A stretch of DNA of 64,000 bases, from assembly GCA_023411815.1 (NCBI GenBank), contig JAEYOJ010000076.1, forward strand, positions 1 to 64,000, given 5' to 3'. The notes beneath the pieces are model-generated. The model searched no databases and had not been told where the DNA came from. It was given only the letters and a program-made list of their open reading frames with translations. Position 1 is the stretch's first letter, and each line of letters begins with the position of its first letter. Shown here piece after piece: positions 51,044-59,581 of the stretch. The stretch is from Pseudomonadota bacterium. Lineage in GTDB: Bacteria > Desulfobacterota > Desulfovibrionia > Desulfovibrionales > Desulfovibrionaceae. A program made the position numbers and the translations under genes.

Positions 51044-52036
51044 ATGCGCGTCTGCGCCATCGTCTTGAACTACAACGGGCTGGGCCTCCTGGGCCCCTGC
51101 CTGGACGCGCTGTTGGCCAGCGACTTCCCCGGCCTTTCGGCCATGCTCGTGGACAACGCCTCCAGCGACGGCTCGGCCGGGTTCGTGCGCCGGCGCTACC
51201 CGCAGGTCGAACTGCTGGAGAATCCCGAGAACTACTACTTCAGCCAGGGCAACAACGTAGGCATGCGCCTTGCCTTGGAGCGCGGGGCGGACTACCTGCT
51301 CGTGCTCAACAACGACACGCTGATCGATCCTGCCTGCGTGCGCCTGCTGACCGAGTTCATGGACGCCCGGCCGGGCGTCGGGGCCTGCCAGCCGCTGCTG
51401 CGCTTCATGGACAGGTCCGACCTGGCGGCCTCGGCCGGCATCCGCCTGGGTCTGGCGGGCAAGGCCTGGGACATGGCCTGCGGCGAGCCCGCCGATTCCC
51501 TGGGCGTCCAGCCCTTCCGGGTCCTGGGCGCCACGGGCGGAGCCATGTTCCTGCGCGCCGAAGCCCTGCGCCAATGCGGTCTGTTCTGCGAGGAATTCCA
51601 GATGTACTTCGAGGACGTGGACCTGAGCTTGCGGCTGCGCGCGGCGGGCTGGGACATCTGGTGCGTGCCCCAAGCCAGCGTTCTCCACGAGTGCTCGGCC
51701 ACCACCAATCGCTCCGGCTCCTGGCGGCGCGGTTATTTCTGCGAGCGCAACAGCTACAAGGTCGTGCTGCGCAACTACCCGCCGGCCAAGATCCTCAAGG
51801 CCTACCTGCTCGGATGGCCCATGGCCGGGCTGGTCGCCGGCTACAACCTGCTCCTGCACGACCGGCGCTACGGCCTGGCCATCGCCCAGGCCATGCTCGA
51901 AGGGCTGCGCGACCTGGCCAGGCTCCTGCCCGGCCGCCTGTCGCGCCGGGACCGCCAGGCTCGCCGGTACCCCTTCTGGCCCATGATCGAGGAATCCGTG
52001 ATCTACCCGCCGAACTGCCGGCGAACAGACGAATAA
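51044..52036 (+). CDS. Family 2 glycosyltransferase (rhamnosyltransferase-like)
   Basis: A 330-residue GT-A enzyme similar in layout to the one at 23023. It has VCAIVLNYNGLGLL, VDNASSDGS, LVLNNDTLIDP (DxD-like), GATGGAMFLRAEAL and FEDVDLSLRLRAAGWDI. The ATG at 51044 follows a TGGAGCA/AAAGGAG region. The C-terminal 80 residues hold a hydrophobic stretch (KILKAYLLGWPMAGLVAGYNLL), probably a membrane association helix. It ends 4 nt before a type A repeat. Confidence 0.88.
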   Translation: MRVCAIVLNYNGLGLLGPCLDALLASDFPGLSAMLVDNASSDGSAGFVRRRYPQVELLENPENYYFSQGNNVGMRLALERGADYLLVLNNDTLIDPACVRLLTEFMDARPGVGACQPLLRFMDRSDLAASAGIRLGLAGKAWDMACGEPADSLGVQPFRVLGATGGAMFLRAEALRQCGLFCEEFQMYFEDVDLSLRLRAAGWDIWCVPQASVLHECSATTNRSGSWRRGYFCERNSYKVVLRNYPPAKILKAYLLGWPMAGLVAGYNLLLHDRRYGLAIAQAMLEGLRDLARLLPGRLSRRDRQARRYPFWPMIEESVIYPPNCRRTDE

Positions 52037-52040
52037 AGTC

Positions 52041-52103
52041 GGGAGAGGGCGCTGCCCTCTCCCGAACCCCCTCCCGCCAGGGTGTAACGACACCCTGGAC
52101 CCC
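52041..52103 (+). repeat. Type A two-hairpin repeat, downstream of glycosyltransferase
   Basis: GGGAGAGGGC/GCCCTCTCCC stem, CCCCTCCCG spacer, CCAGGGTGT/ACACCCTGG stem and GACCCCG end. It starts 4 nt after the stop codon, same orientation. Confidence 0.85.
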
Positions 52104-52219
52104 GTATGTAATGATAATTCGTCGCGCTCCGCGCCATCAGCATGTCGGGTGTCAGCGCGTGTGAACAATGACTCGGCCGGGAGGAGAGCCGCGCCGGCCT
52201 TGCGGGTCCTTTTTCCAAA

Positions 52220-52738
52220 CTACTCCACGCCAAAGGCACGGCAGAGCACACCCGGGCCGAGGAGCAGCGCGCCGTGGAAGCTGGCGTCGAGGATGTCCTG
52301 GTCGGTCCAGCCCAGATCGCGAAGGGCCTGCGTCTCTTCTGCCCTCATGGACTCGGGTGAGGTCACCGCCTTGAGGGCCAGGAGCAGCAGGGCCTTGTGC
52401 TTCTCGTCGAGAGGGGCTGAAGCCGGGTCGGCCGCCAGGGCGTCCACCTCGGCCTCGCTCATGCCCATGAGAATCAGGAGCTGGCGGTTGAAGCGCTCGC
52501 AGGGCGCGAAGTCCTTGGCCGTGGCCACCAGGAAGCGCAGCATGGCCAGGAAGTGATGGTCCAGGCGCTCGTGCGCTCCGTAGTAGGCAAGGAAGCGGCC
52601 TTGTGCGGCCAGCAGGTCGGGGCTCGCGCTGAGGAGCAGCGCCGGAGCCGGGATGCCCGCCTTGGCCGGGAAACGTTTGTAGGCTTCGGCCACCATGCCG
52701 ATGGCTTCCTCTGGCCGCACATAGGAAAGCAGACTCAT
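52220..52738 (-). CDS. AhpD/carboxymuconolactone-decarboxylase-like protein
   Basis: A 172-residue all-helical protein of the AhpD-like superfamily (peroxidase-related group). The core helices (ARFLAYYGAHERLDHHFLAMLRFLVA-type region, about 45-75) are recognisable. The redox CxxC of true AhpD is reduced to a single Cys in FAPCERFNR, so classical disulfide chemistry is doubtful. A palindromic site shared with the upstream TetR gene lies 22-34 nt before the start, so it is very probably controlled by that repressor. Confidence 0.75.
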   Translation of the reverse strand: MSLLSYVRPEEAIGMVAEAYKRFPAKAGIPAPALLLSASPDLLAAQGRFLAYYGAHERLDHHFLAMLRFLVATAKDFAPCERFNRQLLILMGMSEAEVDALAADPASAPLDEKHKALLLLALKAVTSPESMRAEETQALRDLGWTDQDILDASFHGALLLGPGVLCRAFGVE

Positions 52739-52759
52739 TTGATACTCCTTGAATTGTAG

Positions 52760-52772
52760 TAGACCGGTCGTA
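52760..52772. promoter_or_regulatory. Predicted TetR operator before the AhpD-like gene
   Basis: TAGACCGGTCGTA surrounds the palindrome ACCGGT. The same 12-nt core occurs in front of the adjacent TetR gene (53437-53448). The form resembles the TAGACC..GGTC boxes bound by some TetR regulators of reactive-electrophile responses. Confidence 0.65.
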
Positions 52773-52840
52773 TATTAATTTATCCAAAAATAAGGCCGCA
52801 CCCGTGAGGGACGGCCCGCCTTGGTCACGCATGAATTATC

Positions 52841-53425
52841 TCAAGGCGTTAGCAGCTTTTCCAGGGCCATGCGCCTGAACCTGCGCATGGGTTCGAGGCT
52901 TTTGTTCACCTTGGCCAGCATGATGGAGCCCTGCCAGGCGGCCAGGAGGAAACGGGCCGTTTCGGCGATGTCCAGGTCCGGGGAGACCTCGCCCGCGGCC
53001 GCGGCCTCGCGCAGCACGGATTCGACGGCCCCGGCCATGCGCTCGACCACCTCGGCCAGCTTGTCGCGCATGGCCCCGCTCAGGTCGCCCATCTCCTGGC
53101 ACAGGTTGCCGATGGGGCAGCCTTTGGAGAAACCCTGCTCGGCGAAGATCTCCTCGAAGGCCAACAGGAAACGGTGATAGCGTTCCAGCGGAGACAAGGA
53201 GCTGTCCCTGAGCACGGCCATGGCCGATGAGCCGACGGAACGCGCATAGTGCTCCACCAGCTCGGCCCCGAAGGCCTCCTTGCTGGGGAAGTAGAAATAG
53301 AACGAGCCCTTGGGCACACCTGCGAGATCGAGGATCTCCTTGATGCCCGTGTTGTTGAAGCCCTTGCTGTGCACGAGTTCGGCTCCGGCGGCCAGAATGC
53401 GTTCCTTGGTGTCGAGCTTGGGCAT
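52841..53425 (-). CDS. TetR-family transcriptional regulator
   Basis: A 194-residue repressor with an N-terminal helix-turn-helix (about 5-50: KERILAAGAELVHSKGFNNTGIKEILDLAGVPKGSFYFYF) and a helical ligand-binding domain. The start is taken at the ATG 53425, directly before the HTH; longer frames read through the operator. A shared operator core occurs 12 nt upstream of its own start and before the next gene downstream, which predicts autoregulation and control of the AhpD-like gene. The ligand is unknown. Confidence 0.9.
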   Translation of the reverse strand: MPKLDTKERILAAGAELVHSKGFNNTGIKEILDLAGVPKGSFYFYFPSKEAFGAELVEHYARSVGSSAMAVLRDSSLSPLERYHRFLLAFEEIFAEQGFSKGCPIGNLCQEMGDLSGAMRDKLAEVVERMAGAVESVLREAAAAGEVSPDLDIAETARFLLAAWQGSIMLAKVNKSLEPMRRFRRMALEKLLTP

Positions 53426-53436
53426 GAGGGCTCTAC

Positions 53437-53448
53437 TAGACCGGTCGT
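53437..53448. promoter_or_regulatory. Predicted TetR autoregulatory operator
   Basis: TAGACCGGTCGT, identical over 12 nt to the site at 52760, lies 11 nt before the TetR start codon. Flanking TA/TA positions also agree between the two sites. Confidence 0.65.
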
Positions 53449-53539
53449 CTACAGATGTCAATCCTGAAGTAGTGCAGCCTGCGCTTTGCGAACGAACCGG
53501 GTGGATTGCTCACTCGATTCCGCGCGTTGCGTTTTATGC

Positions 53540-54331
53540 CTATGCCCGCTCGTCGAGCGACTCCCAGGCCTTGCGTACGGTCTCCTGGCCATAGGCGCGT
53601 TCCAGGCGGCGCACGGTGAAATGGCCTTGGGCCATGTTCTGGAAGTGCTTCATGAACACGGTGTTGATCGCGGCCCCGCCCAGGGCGCCGATGACGGGCA
53701 TGGCCTGGGCCGCGACTTTCTGCGTGACCGTGGCTCCGAAGCGCTTGGCGATGGCGGTCAGGAGGCGAACGAGCACGGGCGTGCCCTTCTCGGCAGCGCC
53801 TGCGCTGGCGGCATACCGGGCGGCCTCGGCCACGGCCTTGGCCAGGGAAGCGCGCACGGCGAAATAGCCGGTCTCCGTGGCGTCGTCGGCCGCGGACGGT
53901 CCGCCCAGGGCGAAGACCTCCAGGCAGGCCAGTTTCGCTTCCGGCCGGCGCAGATCCTCGCCGTTGCTGTGGGCGATGTCCGCGATGGAGCGCATCATGA
54001 TCGTCGTGGTCACGGGCAGCTCCAGCAGCAGGCCCGACAAGCCGAACAGGCCGCCCACGCCGCCGGCGGCAGCGGCCCAGGCCTTGTGCAGCCCGTTGCG
54101 CGCAGGCCCCTCTGCCGTGCCGTCCTTGTCCATGGTTTTGAGCGCGGTGTTCAGTGCTCCATCCAGGGCCTTGCGCGTGGCCTTGTTCACCCCGTCGCGC
54201 ATGCCTACGGGTAGCTTGCTCATGGCCGCCTCCACGGGCGCACCGGCCAGGTTGCTCAGCCGCGCCGCCAGGCTGGGGCTTTCCAGCAGGGCGCGGGCCT
54301 GCCTCAGTTCCTCAAGATCCTTTTCCGTCAT
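53540..54331 (-). CDS. EcsC-family protein
   Basis: A 263-residue protein with the EcsC family pattern: a hydrophobic glycine-rich region (GGVGGLFGLSGLLLELPVTTTIMMRSIADIA) that may form a membrane hairpin, LEVFALGGPS, and a second hydrophobic segment (AAQAMPVIGALGGAAINTVFMKHF). EcsC proteins are widespread; the Bacillus member is encoded with an ABC transporter, but the molecular function is unknown. No transporter genes are adjacent here. Confidence 0.85.
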   Translation of the reverse strand: MTEKDLEELRQARALLESPSLAARLSNLAGAPVEAAMSKLPVGMRDGVNKATRKALDGALNTALKTMDKDGTAEGPARNGLHKAWAAAAGGVGGLFGLSGLLLELPVTTTIMMRSIADIAHSNGEDLRRPEAKLACLEVFALGGPSAADDATETGYFAVRASLAKAVAEAARYAASAGAAEKGTPVLVRLLTAIAKRFGATVTQKVAAQAMPVIGALGGAAINTVFMKHFQNMAQGHFTVRRLERAYGQETVRKAWESLDERA

Positions 54332-54472
54332 GGCCTACTCCGAGGCTTGCTCCGCATGCGGAGCGGTTGCGGACAGCGGCTCCGGCCGCGCCTCGCGGCC
54401 GGAACCGGCGGAGGGCCTGCGCTCCTCCGCTTATGCCGACCATAGCGTTTTTCGTTCGGCAAGACCATGAAC

Positions 54473-54536
54473 CGGGAAGGGCGTTGCCCTCCCCGGACCC
54501 CACCCACCAGGGCCGGCGCGGCCCTGGACCCGCGCA
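54473..54536 (+). repeat. Type A two-hairpin repeat, left member of inverted pair
   Basis: GGGAAGGGCG/..CCCTCCCC stem, CCCACCCA spacer, CCAGGGCCG/CGGCCCTGG stem and GACCCGCG end. This copy does not follow a plus-strand gene; it pairs with the copy at 54636-54697. Confidence 0.8.
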
Positions 54537-54572
54537 GTTCGTTCGCGCACTTCTTTGGGGTCCCGATGCTTC

Positions 54573-54620
54573 TGAACGATAAAGCCCGTCTGGCTGATGC
54601 CAGGCGGGCTTTATCGTTCA
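54573..54620. terminator. 22-bp hairpin downstream of topA
   Basis: The arms 54573-54594 and 54599-54620 pair over 22 bp with one mismatch (a G-T pair on one strand) and a 4-nt loop; the stem contains AAAGCCCG/CGGGCTTT. It lies about 95 nt after the topA stop on the minus strand and is flanked symmetrically by two opposed type A repeats. Confidence 0.7.
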
Positions 54621-54635
54621 AATCACAAAAAATTC

Positions 54636-54697
54636 GGGGTCCAGGGCGTCGTTACGCCCTGGTGGGATGGGTCTGGGAAGGGCAAAGCCCTTCCCAG
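54636..54697 (-). repeat. Type A two-hairpin repeat, downstream of topA
   Basis: On the minus strand: GGGAAGGGC/GCCCTTCCC stem, CCCATCCCA spacer, CCAGGGCGT/ACGCCCTGG stem and GGACCCCG end. It starts 17 nt after the topA stop codon, in topA orientation. Confidence 0.85.
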
Positions 54698-54714
54698 CTC
54701 TTTTCCAATCTATT

Positions 54715-57006
54715 CTAGCCCTTGGATTCGTCGGGTTCCAGGTCGCGGGTGAAGCGGCAGGCCTTTTCCGGGCAGGCCACGTGCTCGCCGCGCGCCTTGG
54801 TGGTCTTGATGGTCAGGATCTTGGAGTCGCACATGGGGCAGGGCTTGGCGATGGGCCAGTCCCAGGTCGCGTAGTCGCACTTGGGATAGGTAGAGCAGGA
54901 GTAGAAGACCTTGCCGCGCTTGGAGCTTTTCTCCACGAGCTGGCCCGTGCAGCCTTCGCGCGGGCAGGCCACGCCGGTGGAGTGGGGCTCGGCGTGCTTG
55001 CACTCGGGGTAGCCGGAGCAGGCCACGAAGCGGCTGCCCGTGCGGGCGCGCTTGAGCACGAGGTCCTTGCCGCAGTCCGGGCAGGTGCCGACTTTCTCTG
55101 GCGTTTCGTTGGGCCGCTCGACGATCTGGATCTGGCCCTGCTCGTCGCGAGTGAAGTTCTTGATGCCCTTGCAGTCCGGGTATCCGGAGCAGCCCAGGAA
55201 CTCGCCGTTCTTGCCGAAGCGGATGTTCATGGGTTTGCCGCACAGCTCGCACAGGATGCCGGTCTCCAGGCCGCCCTTGACCTGGGCCATCTCGTCCTTG
55301 GCCTTGTCCAGGGTGGGGTAGAAGTCGCCGGTGAAATGCTTGAGCAGCTCGACCCAGTCGACCTTGCCGCCGGCCACGTCGTCCAGCCGCTCTTCCATGC
55401 CCGCGGTGAAGTGCACGTCCATGAGGCTCTGGAAATGCTTGGTCAGCAGGTCCACGACCGTGACGCCAAGCTCCGAGGGAACGAACTTCTTCTCCTCCAG
55501 CCGGGCGTAGTCGCGGTCCAGCAGGGTGGAGATGATGGCCGCATAGGTCGAGGGGCGTCCGATGCCCTGCTCTTCAAGTTCCTTGACCAGCGAGGCTTCG
55601 GTGTAGCGCGGCGGCGGCTGGGTGAACTTCTGGTCCTTGCTCAGCTTGCGCACCGTGAGCCGCATGCCCTTTTCGAGCTTGGGCAGCACGGCGGCCTTGG
55701 CCGTGGAGGTCTCGCCGCCCTCGCCGTCCTCGGCGGTCTCGTCAACGCCGTAGACCTTGAGGAAGCCGGGGAAGATCACGCGCTCGCCCTTGGCCCGCCA
55801 CTGCGCCGGTCCGCTGTCCACGGTCACTGTCGTGTCGTGCAGGCGCGCGGCGGCCATCTGCGAGGCCATGAAGCGCTGCCAGATGAGCGTGTAGAGCTTG
55901 TACTGGTCCGCGGGCAGGTGCTTGCGCACGGACTCGGGCGTGACGCGCACGTCGACGGGGCGGATGGCCTCGTGGGCGTCCTGCGCGCCGGATTTGGTTT
56001 TGAAATATCGCGGCTTGGGCGGGTAGTAGTCCTCGCCCAGCGTCTCCGTGATGAACTCGCGGGCAGCGTCGCGCGCCTCGTCGGCCACGCGCACGGAGTC
56101 GGTACGCATGTAGGTGATGAGCGCGGTCACGCCGCGTTCGCCGAGCTCCACGCCCTCGTACAGCCGCTGGGCCGTGGACATGGTGCGCTTGGCCGTGTAG
56201 CCCAGGCGGCGGCTGGCGTCCTGCTGCAGGGTCGAGGTGATGAACGGCGGCGAGGGATGGCGCTGGCGCTCCTTCTCCTCGATGGCCGAGACCACGAAGG
56301 GCTCGTCCTTGACGCGGTCGTAGAGCACCTGGGCCTGCTCGCCCGAGCCGATGGCCGGCTTCTTGCCCTCGACCTTCCACAACTCGGCCGCGAAGGCGGG
56401 CGGCTCCGGGCCTTCGAGCAGGGCCTTGAAGACCCAGTACTCCTCGGGCCGGAAGGCCTGGCGCTCGCGCTCGCGGTCCACGATGAGGCGCAGGGCCACG
56501 GACTGCACGCGCCCGGCGGAGATGCCGCGCTTGACCTTGGACCAGAGCAGCGGCGAGAGCTTGTAGCCCACAAGCCGGTCCAGGATGCGCCGGGCCTGCT
56601 GCGAGTGGAACAGGTTCTCGTCCAGGGGCCTGGGGTTGGCCAGGGCCTCCTTGACCGCGCGGCTGGTGATTTCGTTGAACTGGATGCGGCTGACCGGCTT
56701 GTCCTTGCCGCCGATAAGATGGGCGACGTGCCAGGCGATGGCCTCGCCCTCGCGGTCCGGGTCGGGCGCGAGGTAGACGTGCTCGGCCTGGTCGGCGGCG
56801 GCCTTGAGCTTGGCCACGACCTTCTGCTTGCCGGGGATGACCTTGTAGTCCGGGGTGAAGCCCCGCTCCTCGTCGACGCCGATCTTGTTGGACGGCAAGT
56901 CGCGCACGTGACCCACCGAGGCCTCGACCAGATAGTCGCGGCCCAGGAATTTCTTGATGGTCTTCACCTTCGCGGGCGACTCGACGATGATTAGATTCTT
57001 TGCCAT
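54715..57006 (-). CDS. topA: DNA topoisomerase I
   Basis: A 763-residue type IA topoisomerase that relaxes negative supercoils. The Toprim domain has LIIVESPAKVKTI and APDPDREGEAIAWH (acidic DxDxE triad). The catalytic tyrosine is Tyr299 in ITYMRTDSVRV. The cleavage/strand-passage domains include YEGVELGERG and SQQARRILDRLVGYKLSPLLW. Four C-terminal zinc modules follow (CELC..CSGYPDC, CPDCG..CSGYPEC, CPREGC..CSTYPKC, CPMC..CPEKAC). The ATG at 57006 is directly before the conserved MAKNLIIVES. Confidence 0.96.
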   Translation of the reverse strand: MAKNLIIVESPAKVKTIKKFLGRDYLVEASVGHVRDLPSNKIGVDEERGFTPDYKVIPGKQKVVAKLKAAADQAEHVYLAPDPDREGEAIAWHVAHLIGGKDKPVSRIQFNEITSRAVKEALANPRPLDENLFHSQQARRILDRLVGYKLSPLLWSKVKRGISAGRVQSVALRLIVDRERERQAFRPEEYWVFKALLEGPEPPAFAAELWKVEGKKPAIGSGEQAQVLYDRVKDEPFVVSAIEEKERQRHPSPPFITSTLQQDASRRLGYTAKRTMSTAQRLYEGVELGERGVTALITYMRTDSVRVADEARDAAREFITETLGEDYYPPKPRYFKTKSGAQDAHEAIRPVDVRVTPESVRKHLPADQYKLYTLIWQRFMASQMAAARLHDTTVTVDSGPAQWRAKGERVIFPGFLKVYGVDETAEDGEGGETSTAKAAVLPKLEKGMRLTVRKLSKDQKFTQPPPRYTEASLVKELEEQGIGRPSTYAAIISTLLDRDYARLEEKKFVPSELGVTVVDLLTKHFQSLMDVHFTAGMEERLDDVAGGKVDWVELLKHFTGDFYPTLDKAKDEMAQVKGGLETGILCELCGKPMNIRFGKNGEFLGCSGYPDCKGIKNFTRDEQGQIQIVERPNETPEKVGTCPDCGKDLVLKRARTGSRFVACSGYPECKHAEPHSTGVACPREGCTGQLVEKSSKRGKVFYSCSTYPKCDYATWDWPIAKPCPMCDSKILTIKTTKARGEHVACPEKACRFTRDLEPDESKG

Positions 57007-57260
57007 GACTTGCGGTGTATAGTCATGACCATACCCCATGGCAAGCGCAAAAGCCCGCGTCCGCCGCAGGCCGTCGGCGATGGCGGCGCGGCTGTCGGAC
57101 CGCCGCCGCTTACCGAACCGAGTCCGCCGTCCGCCGATAATCCGGCCCGGAGCGTTTGCTTTCGTTGGCGAAATATGTGATTTCCAGCCTCGCGGGCTGC
57201 CCGCCCCATCCCGAGCGCACGCCAGCCCTTCCCCGTTTCATCCCACCCCAAGGAGTTCCC

Positions 57261-57818
57261 ATGTCCGAAAGGAAGCCCTACGAGGAGATCGCTCCGCGCC
57301 TGCGCGGCCTGCGCGACGCCTGCGGCTTTAGCGTGGAGGACCTGGCCGCCCGGACCGGCGCCAGCGCCGAGGAAGTATCCAGGTTCGAGTCCGGCGCCTC
57401 CGAGATCCCGGTCAGCTATCTGTTCAAGGCCGCCCAGGCCTGCGGCGTGGACACCACCGTGCTCATCTCCGGCGGCGACGCGCACCTCAAGGCCTACACC
57501 CTGGTGCGCAAGGGCGAGGGCCTGTCCGTGGACCGGCGCAAGGACTACGCCTACAAAAGCCTGGCCTACCGCTTCACGGGCCGCAAAATGGAGCCCTTCA
57601 TCGTCACCGTGCCGCCCAAGCCCGAGGACGGGCTGACCTATGCCCACCATCCGGGCCAGGAGTTCATTCACATGCTCGAAGGCCGCCTGGAGATCCGCAT
57701 CGGCAAGAGCAGCGTGGTCCTGGAGGCCGGCGACAGCCTCTATTTCGACTCCAACTTCCCTCACGCCCTGCGCGGCCTGGACGACAAGCCGGCCAAGTTC
57801 CTGGACGTGATCATCTAG
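57261..57818 (+). CDS. XRE-family regulator with C-terminal cupin sensor
   Basis: A 185-residue protein. The N-terminal helix-turn-helix (about 8-62: LRGLRDACGFSVEDLAARTGASAEEVSRFESG) is of the XRE type. The cupin domain (about 115-182) includes HHPGQEFIHMLEGRLEIRIG and DSLYFDSNFPHALRG. AAGGAG lies 6 nt before the ATG. It is 24 nt upstream of an acyl-CoA synthetase gene; this pairing is common in sulfate reducers, and the regulator probably senses a related acid or acyl-CoA and controls the operon. Confidence 0.92.
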   Translation: MSERKPYEEIAPRLRGLRDACGFSVEDLAARTGASAEEVSRFESGASEIPVSYLFKAAQACGVDTTVLISGGDAHLKAYTLVRKGEGLSVDRRKDYAYKSLAYRFTGRKMEPFIVTVPPKPEDGLTYAHHPGQEFIHMLEGRLEIRIGKSSVVLEAGDSLYFDSNFPHALRGLDDKPAKFLDVII

Positions 57819-57842
57819 CGCATTCCAGCGAGGAGAACGAGG

Positions 57843-59492
57843 ATGCACAAGCTTTCGCCCGTGTCATACGACGACTTCAAGGACAAGTTCTCCCTGGAGG
57901 TGCCCGAAGGCTACAACTTCGCCTTCGACTTCCTGGACGCCGAGGCGGCCAAGGACCCCGCGCGGCCGGCCATGGTGCACATCGACCCCGACGGCAAGCG
58001 CCGCGACTACGACCTGGCCTTCTTCAGCCGCGAGTCGGCCAGGCTGGCCAACGCCCTGGTCGCCCAGGGCCTCAAGCGCGGCGACCGGGTCATGGTCATC
58101 CTCTACCGCCGCGTGGAGTTCTGGGTGACCATGCTGGCCCTGCACAAGATCGGCGCCGTGCCCATCCCCTCGCCGAACCTGCTCACGGCCAAGGACATCG
58201 AGCAGCGCATCAACTACGCAAAGGTGCGCGCCGTGGTCTGCGAGCACACCATCACCGAGCGCGTGGAGCAGGCCAGGCCCAAGTGCCCGACCCTGGGCGT
58301 CATGGTGCAGGTGGCCGGCGACGCGCTTCCGGCCGGCTGGGCGGGCTACTACGCCATCCTGCAGAAGGCCGGCGACGGCTTTCCCGCTCCCAAGGGCAAG
58401 GACAAGCCCGGCGGCAATGACCCGCTGCTCATCTTCTTCACTTCCGGCACCACGGGCATGCCCAAGATGGCCGAGCACACCCACGGCTACGCCCTGGGCC
58501 ACTACACCACCGGCGCCTACTGGCATGACCTGAGGCCCGGCGACCTGCACCTGACCCTGGCCGACACGGGCTGGGGCAAGGCGGTCTGGGGCAAGTTTTA
58601 CGGCCAGTGGATGGCCGGGGCCACGGTCTTCACCTGGGACTTCCGCGGCAAGTTCGACCCCGAGCATCTGCTGCAGCTCATCGCGGAGCACAAGGTCACC
58701 AGCTTCTGCGCGCCGCCCACGGTCTACCGCTTCCTCATCCGCCTGGACGTGTCCAAGCTCGACCTGTCCGCCCTGCGCCACTGCACCACGGCCGGCGAGC
58801 TGCTCAACGACAGCGTGTTCCTGGAGTGGAAGCGGTTGACCGGCCTGTCCATTTACGAGGGCTACGGCCAGACCGAGACGACCCTGCAGATCGCCACCTT
58901 CCCCTGGATGGAACCCAAGCCCGGCTCCATCGGCCGCCCGGTGCCCGGCTGGAACCTGACCCTGCTCAAGGAGGACGGCACGTCCTGCTCGCCCGGCGAG
59001 GAAGGCGAGATCTGCATCGCCGTGGAGCCCAAGCGTCCCGTGGGACTGTTCACCGGCTACCTGGACGAGCCGGCCAAGACCGCCTCGGTGGTCTACGACG
59101 GCTACTATCATACCGGCGACAAGGCCTGGATGGACGAGGACGGCTACTTCTGGTTCCTGGGCCGTACCGACGACCTCATCAAGTCCTCGGGCTACCGCAT
59201 CGGACCCTTCGAGGTGGAGAGCGCGCTCATCACCCACCCGGCGGTGGTGGAGGCGGCGGTGACCGGCGTGGCCGACCCCGTACGCGGCCAAGCGGTCAAG
59301 GCCACGGTCGTGCTGGCCAAGGGCTACGACCCGAGCGACGAGCTGACCAGGGAGCTGCAGCAGCACGTCAAGAAGACCACCGCGCCCTACAAGTACCCGC
59401 GCATCATCGAATACGTGACCGAGCTGCCCAAGACCATCTCGGGCAAGATCAAGAGAGCGGAGATCAGGCAGCGGGACGAGCAGAAAGGCTAA
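57843..59492 (+). CDS. AMP-forming acyl-CoA synthetase
   Basis: A 549-residue enzyme of the ANL superfamily that activates a carboxylic acid to acyl-AMP and then acyl-CoA; it looks most like medium-chain acyl-CoA synthetases. The P-loop is TSGTTGMPKM at 200-209, the A5 motif YGQTE begins at 341, the GDKAWMDEDGYFWFLGRTDDLIK hinge region is intact, and the C-terminal catalytic lysine is Lys535 (GKIKR). It is co-transcribed with the XRE-cupin regulator. The acid used is not evident; an aromatic, branched or medium-chain acid is possible. Confidence 0.9.
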   Translation: MHKLSPVSYDDFKDKFSLEVPEGYNFAFDFLDAEAAKDPARPAMVHIDPDGKRRDYDLAFFSRESARLANALVAQGLKRGDRVMVILYRRVEFWVTMLALHKIGAVPIPSPNLLTAKDIEQRINYAKVRAVVCEHTITERVEQARPKCPTLGVMVQVAGDALPAGWAGYYAILQKAGDGFPAPKGKDKPGGNDPLLIFFTSGTTGMPKMAEHTHGYALGHYTTGAYWHDLRPGDLHLTLADTGWGKAVWGKFYGQWMAGATVFTWDFRGKFDPEHLLQLIAEHKVTSFCAPPTVYRFLIRLDVSKLDLSALRHCTTAGELLNDSVFLEWKRLTGLSIYEGYGQTETTLQIATFPWMEPKPGSIGRPVPGWNLTLLKEDGTSCSPGEEGEICIAVEPKRPVGLFTGYLDEPAKTASVVYDGYYHTGDKAWMDEDGYFWFLGRTDDLIKSSGYRIGPFEVESALITHPAVVEAAVTGVADPVRGQAVKATVVLAKGYDPSDELTRELQQHVKKTTAPYKYPRIIEYVTELPKTISGKIKRAEIRQRDEQKG

Positions 59493-59499
59493 GAAAATC

Positions 59500-59561
59500 G
59501 GGAAGGACGTTGCCCTCCCCGAACCCCACCCACCAGGGGCGGACGCGCCCCTGGACCCGCG
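59500..59561 (+). repeat. Type A two-hairpin repeat, downstream of acyl-CoA synthetase
   Basis: GGGAAGGACG/..CCCTCCCC stem, CCCCACCCA spacer, CCAGGGGCG/CGCCCCTGG stem and GACCCGCG end. It starts 8 nt after the stop codon, in gene orientation. Confidence 0.85.
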
Positions 59562-59581
59562 CATGGTGAGAAGTGTTATGG

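Larger units (their letters stand above)
54332..54714. other. Intergenic region with inverted repeat pair, no gene
   Basis: A 383-nt gap between topA (ending) and the EcsC gene (starting), both on the minus strand. Positions 54473-54697 hold two opposed type A repeats around a 22-bp hairpin. Positions 54340-54440 contain further GC-rich palindromes (GGCCGCGCCTCGCGGCC) near the expected EcsC promoter. Confidence 0.6.

Noticed and set aside
54667..56994. Long open frame antisense to topA
   Set aside because: Composition is typical of a shadow frame (Leu/Gly/His-rich) and it starts inside a type A repeat.
9041..59561. Dispersed repeats considered as insertion sequences
   Set aside because: Units are only about 60 nt, with no transposase, target duplications or terminal repeats; they are better described as intergenic palindromic elements.
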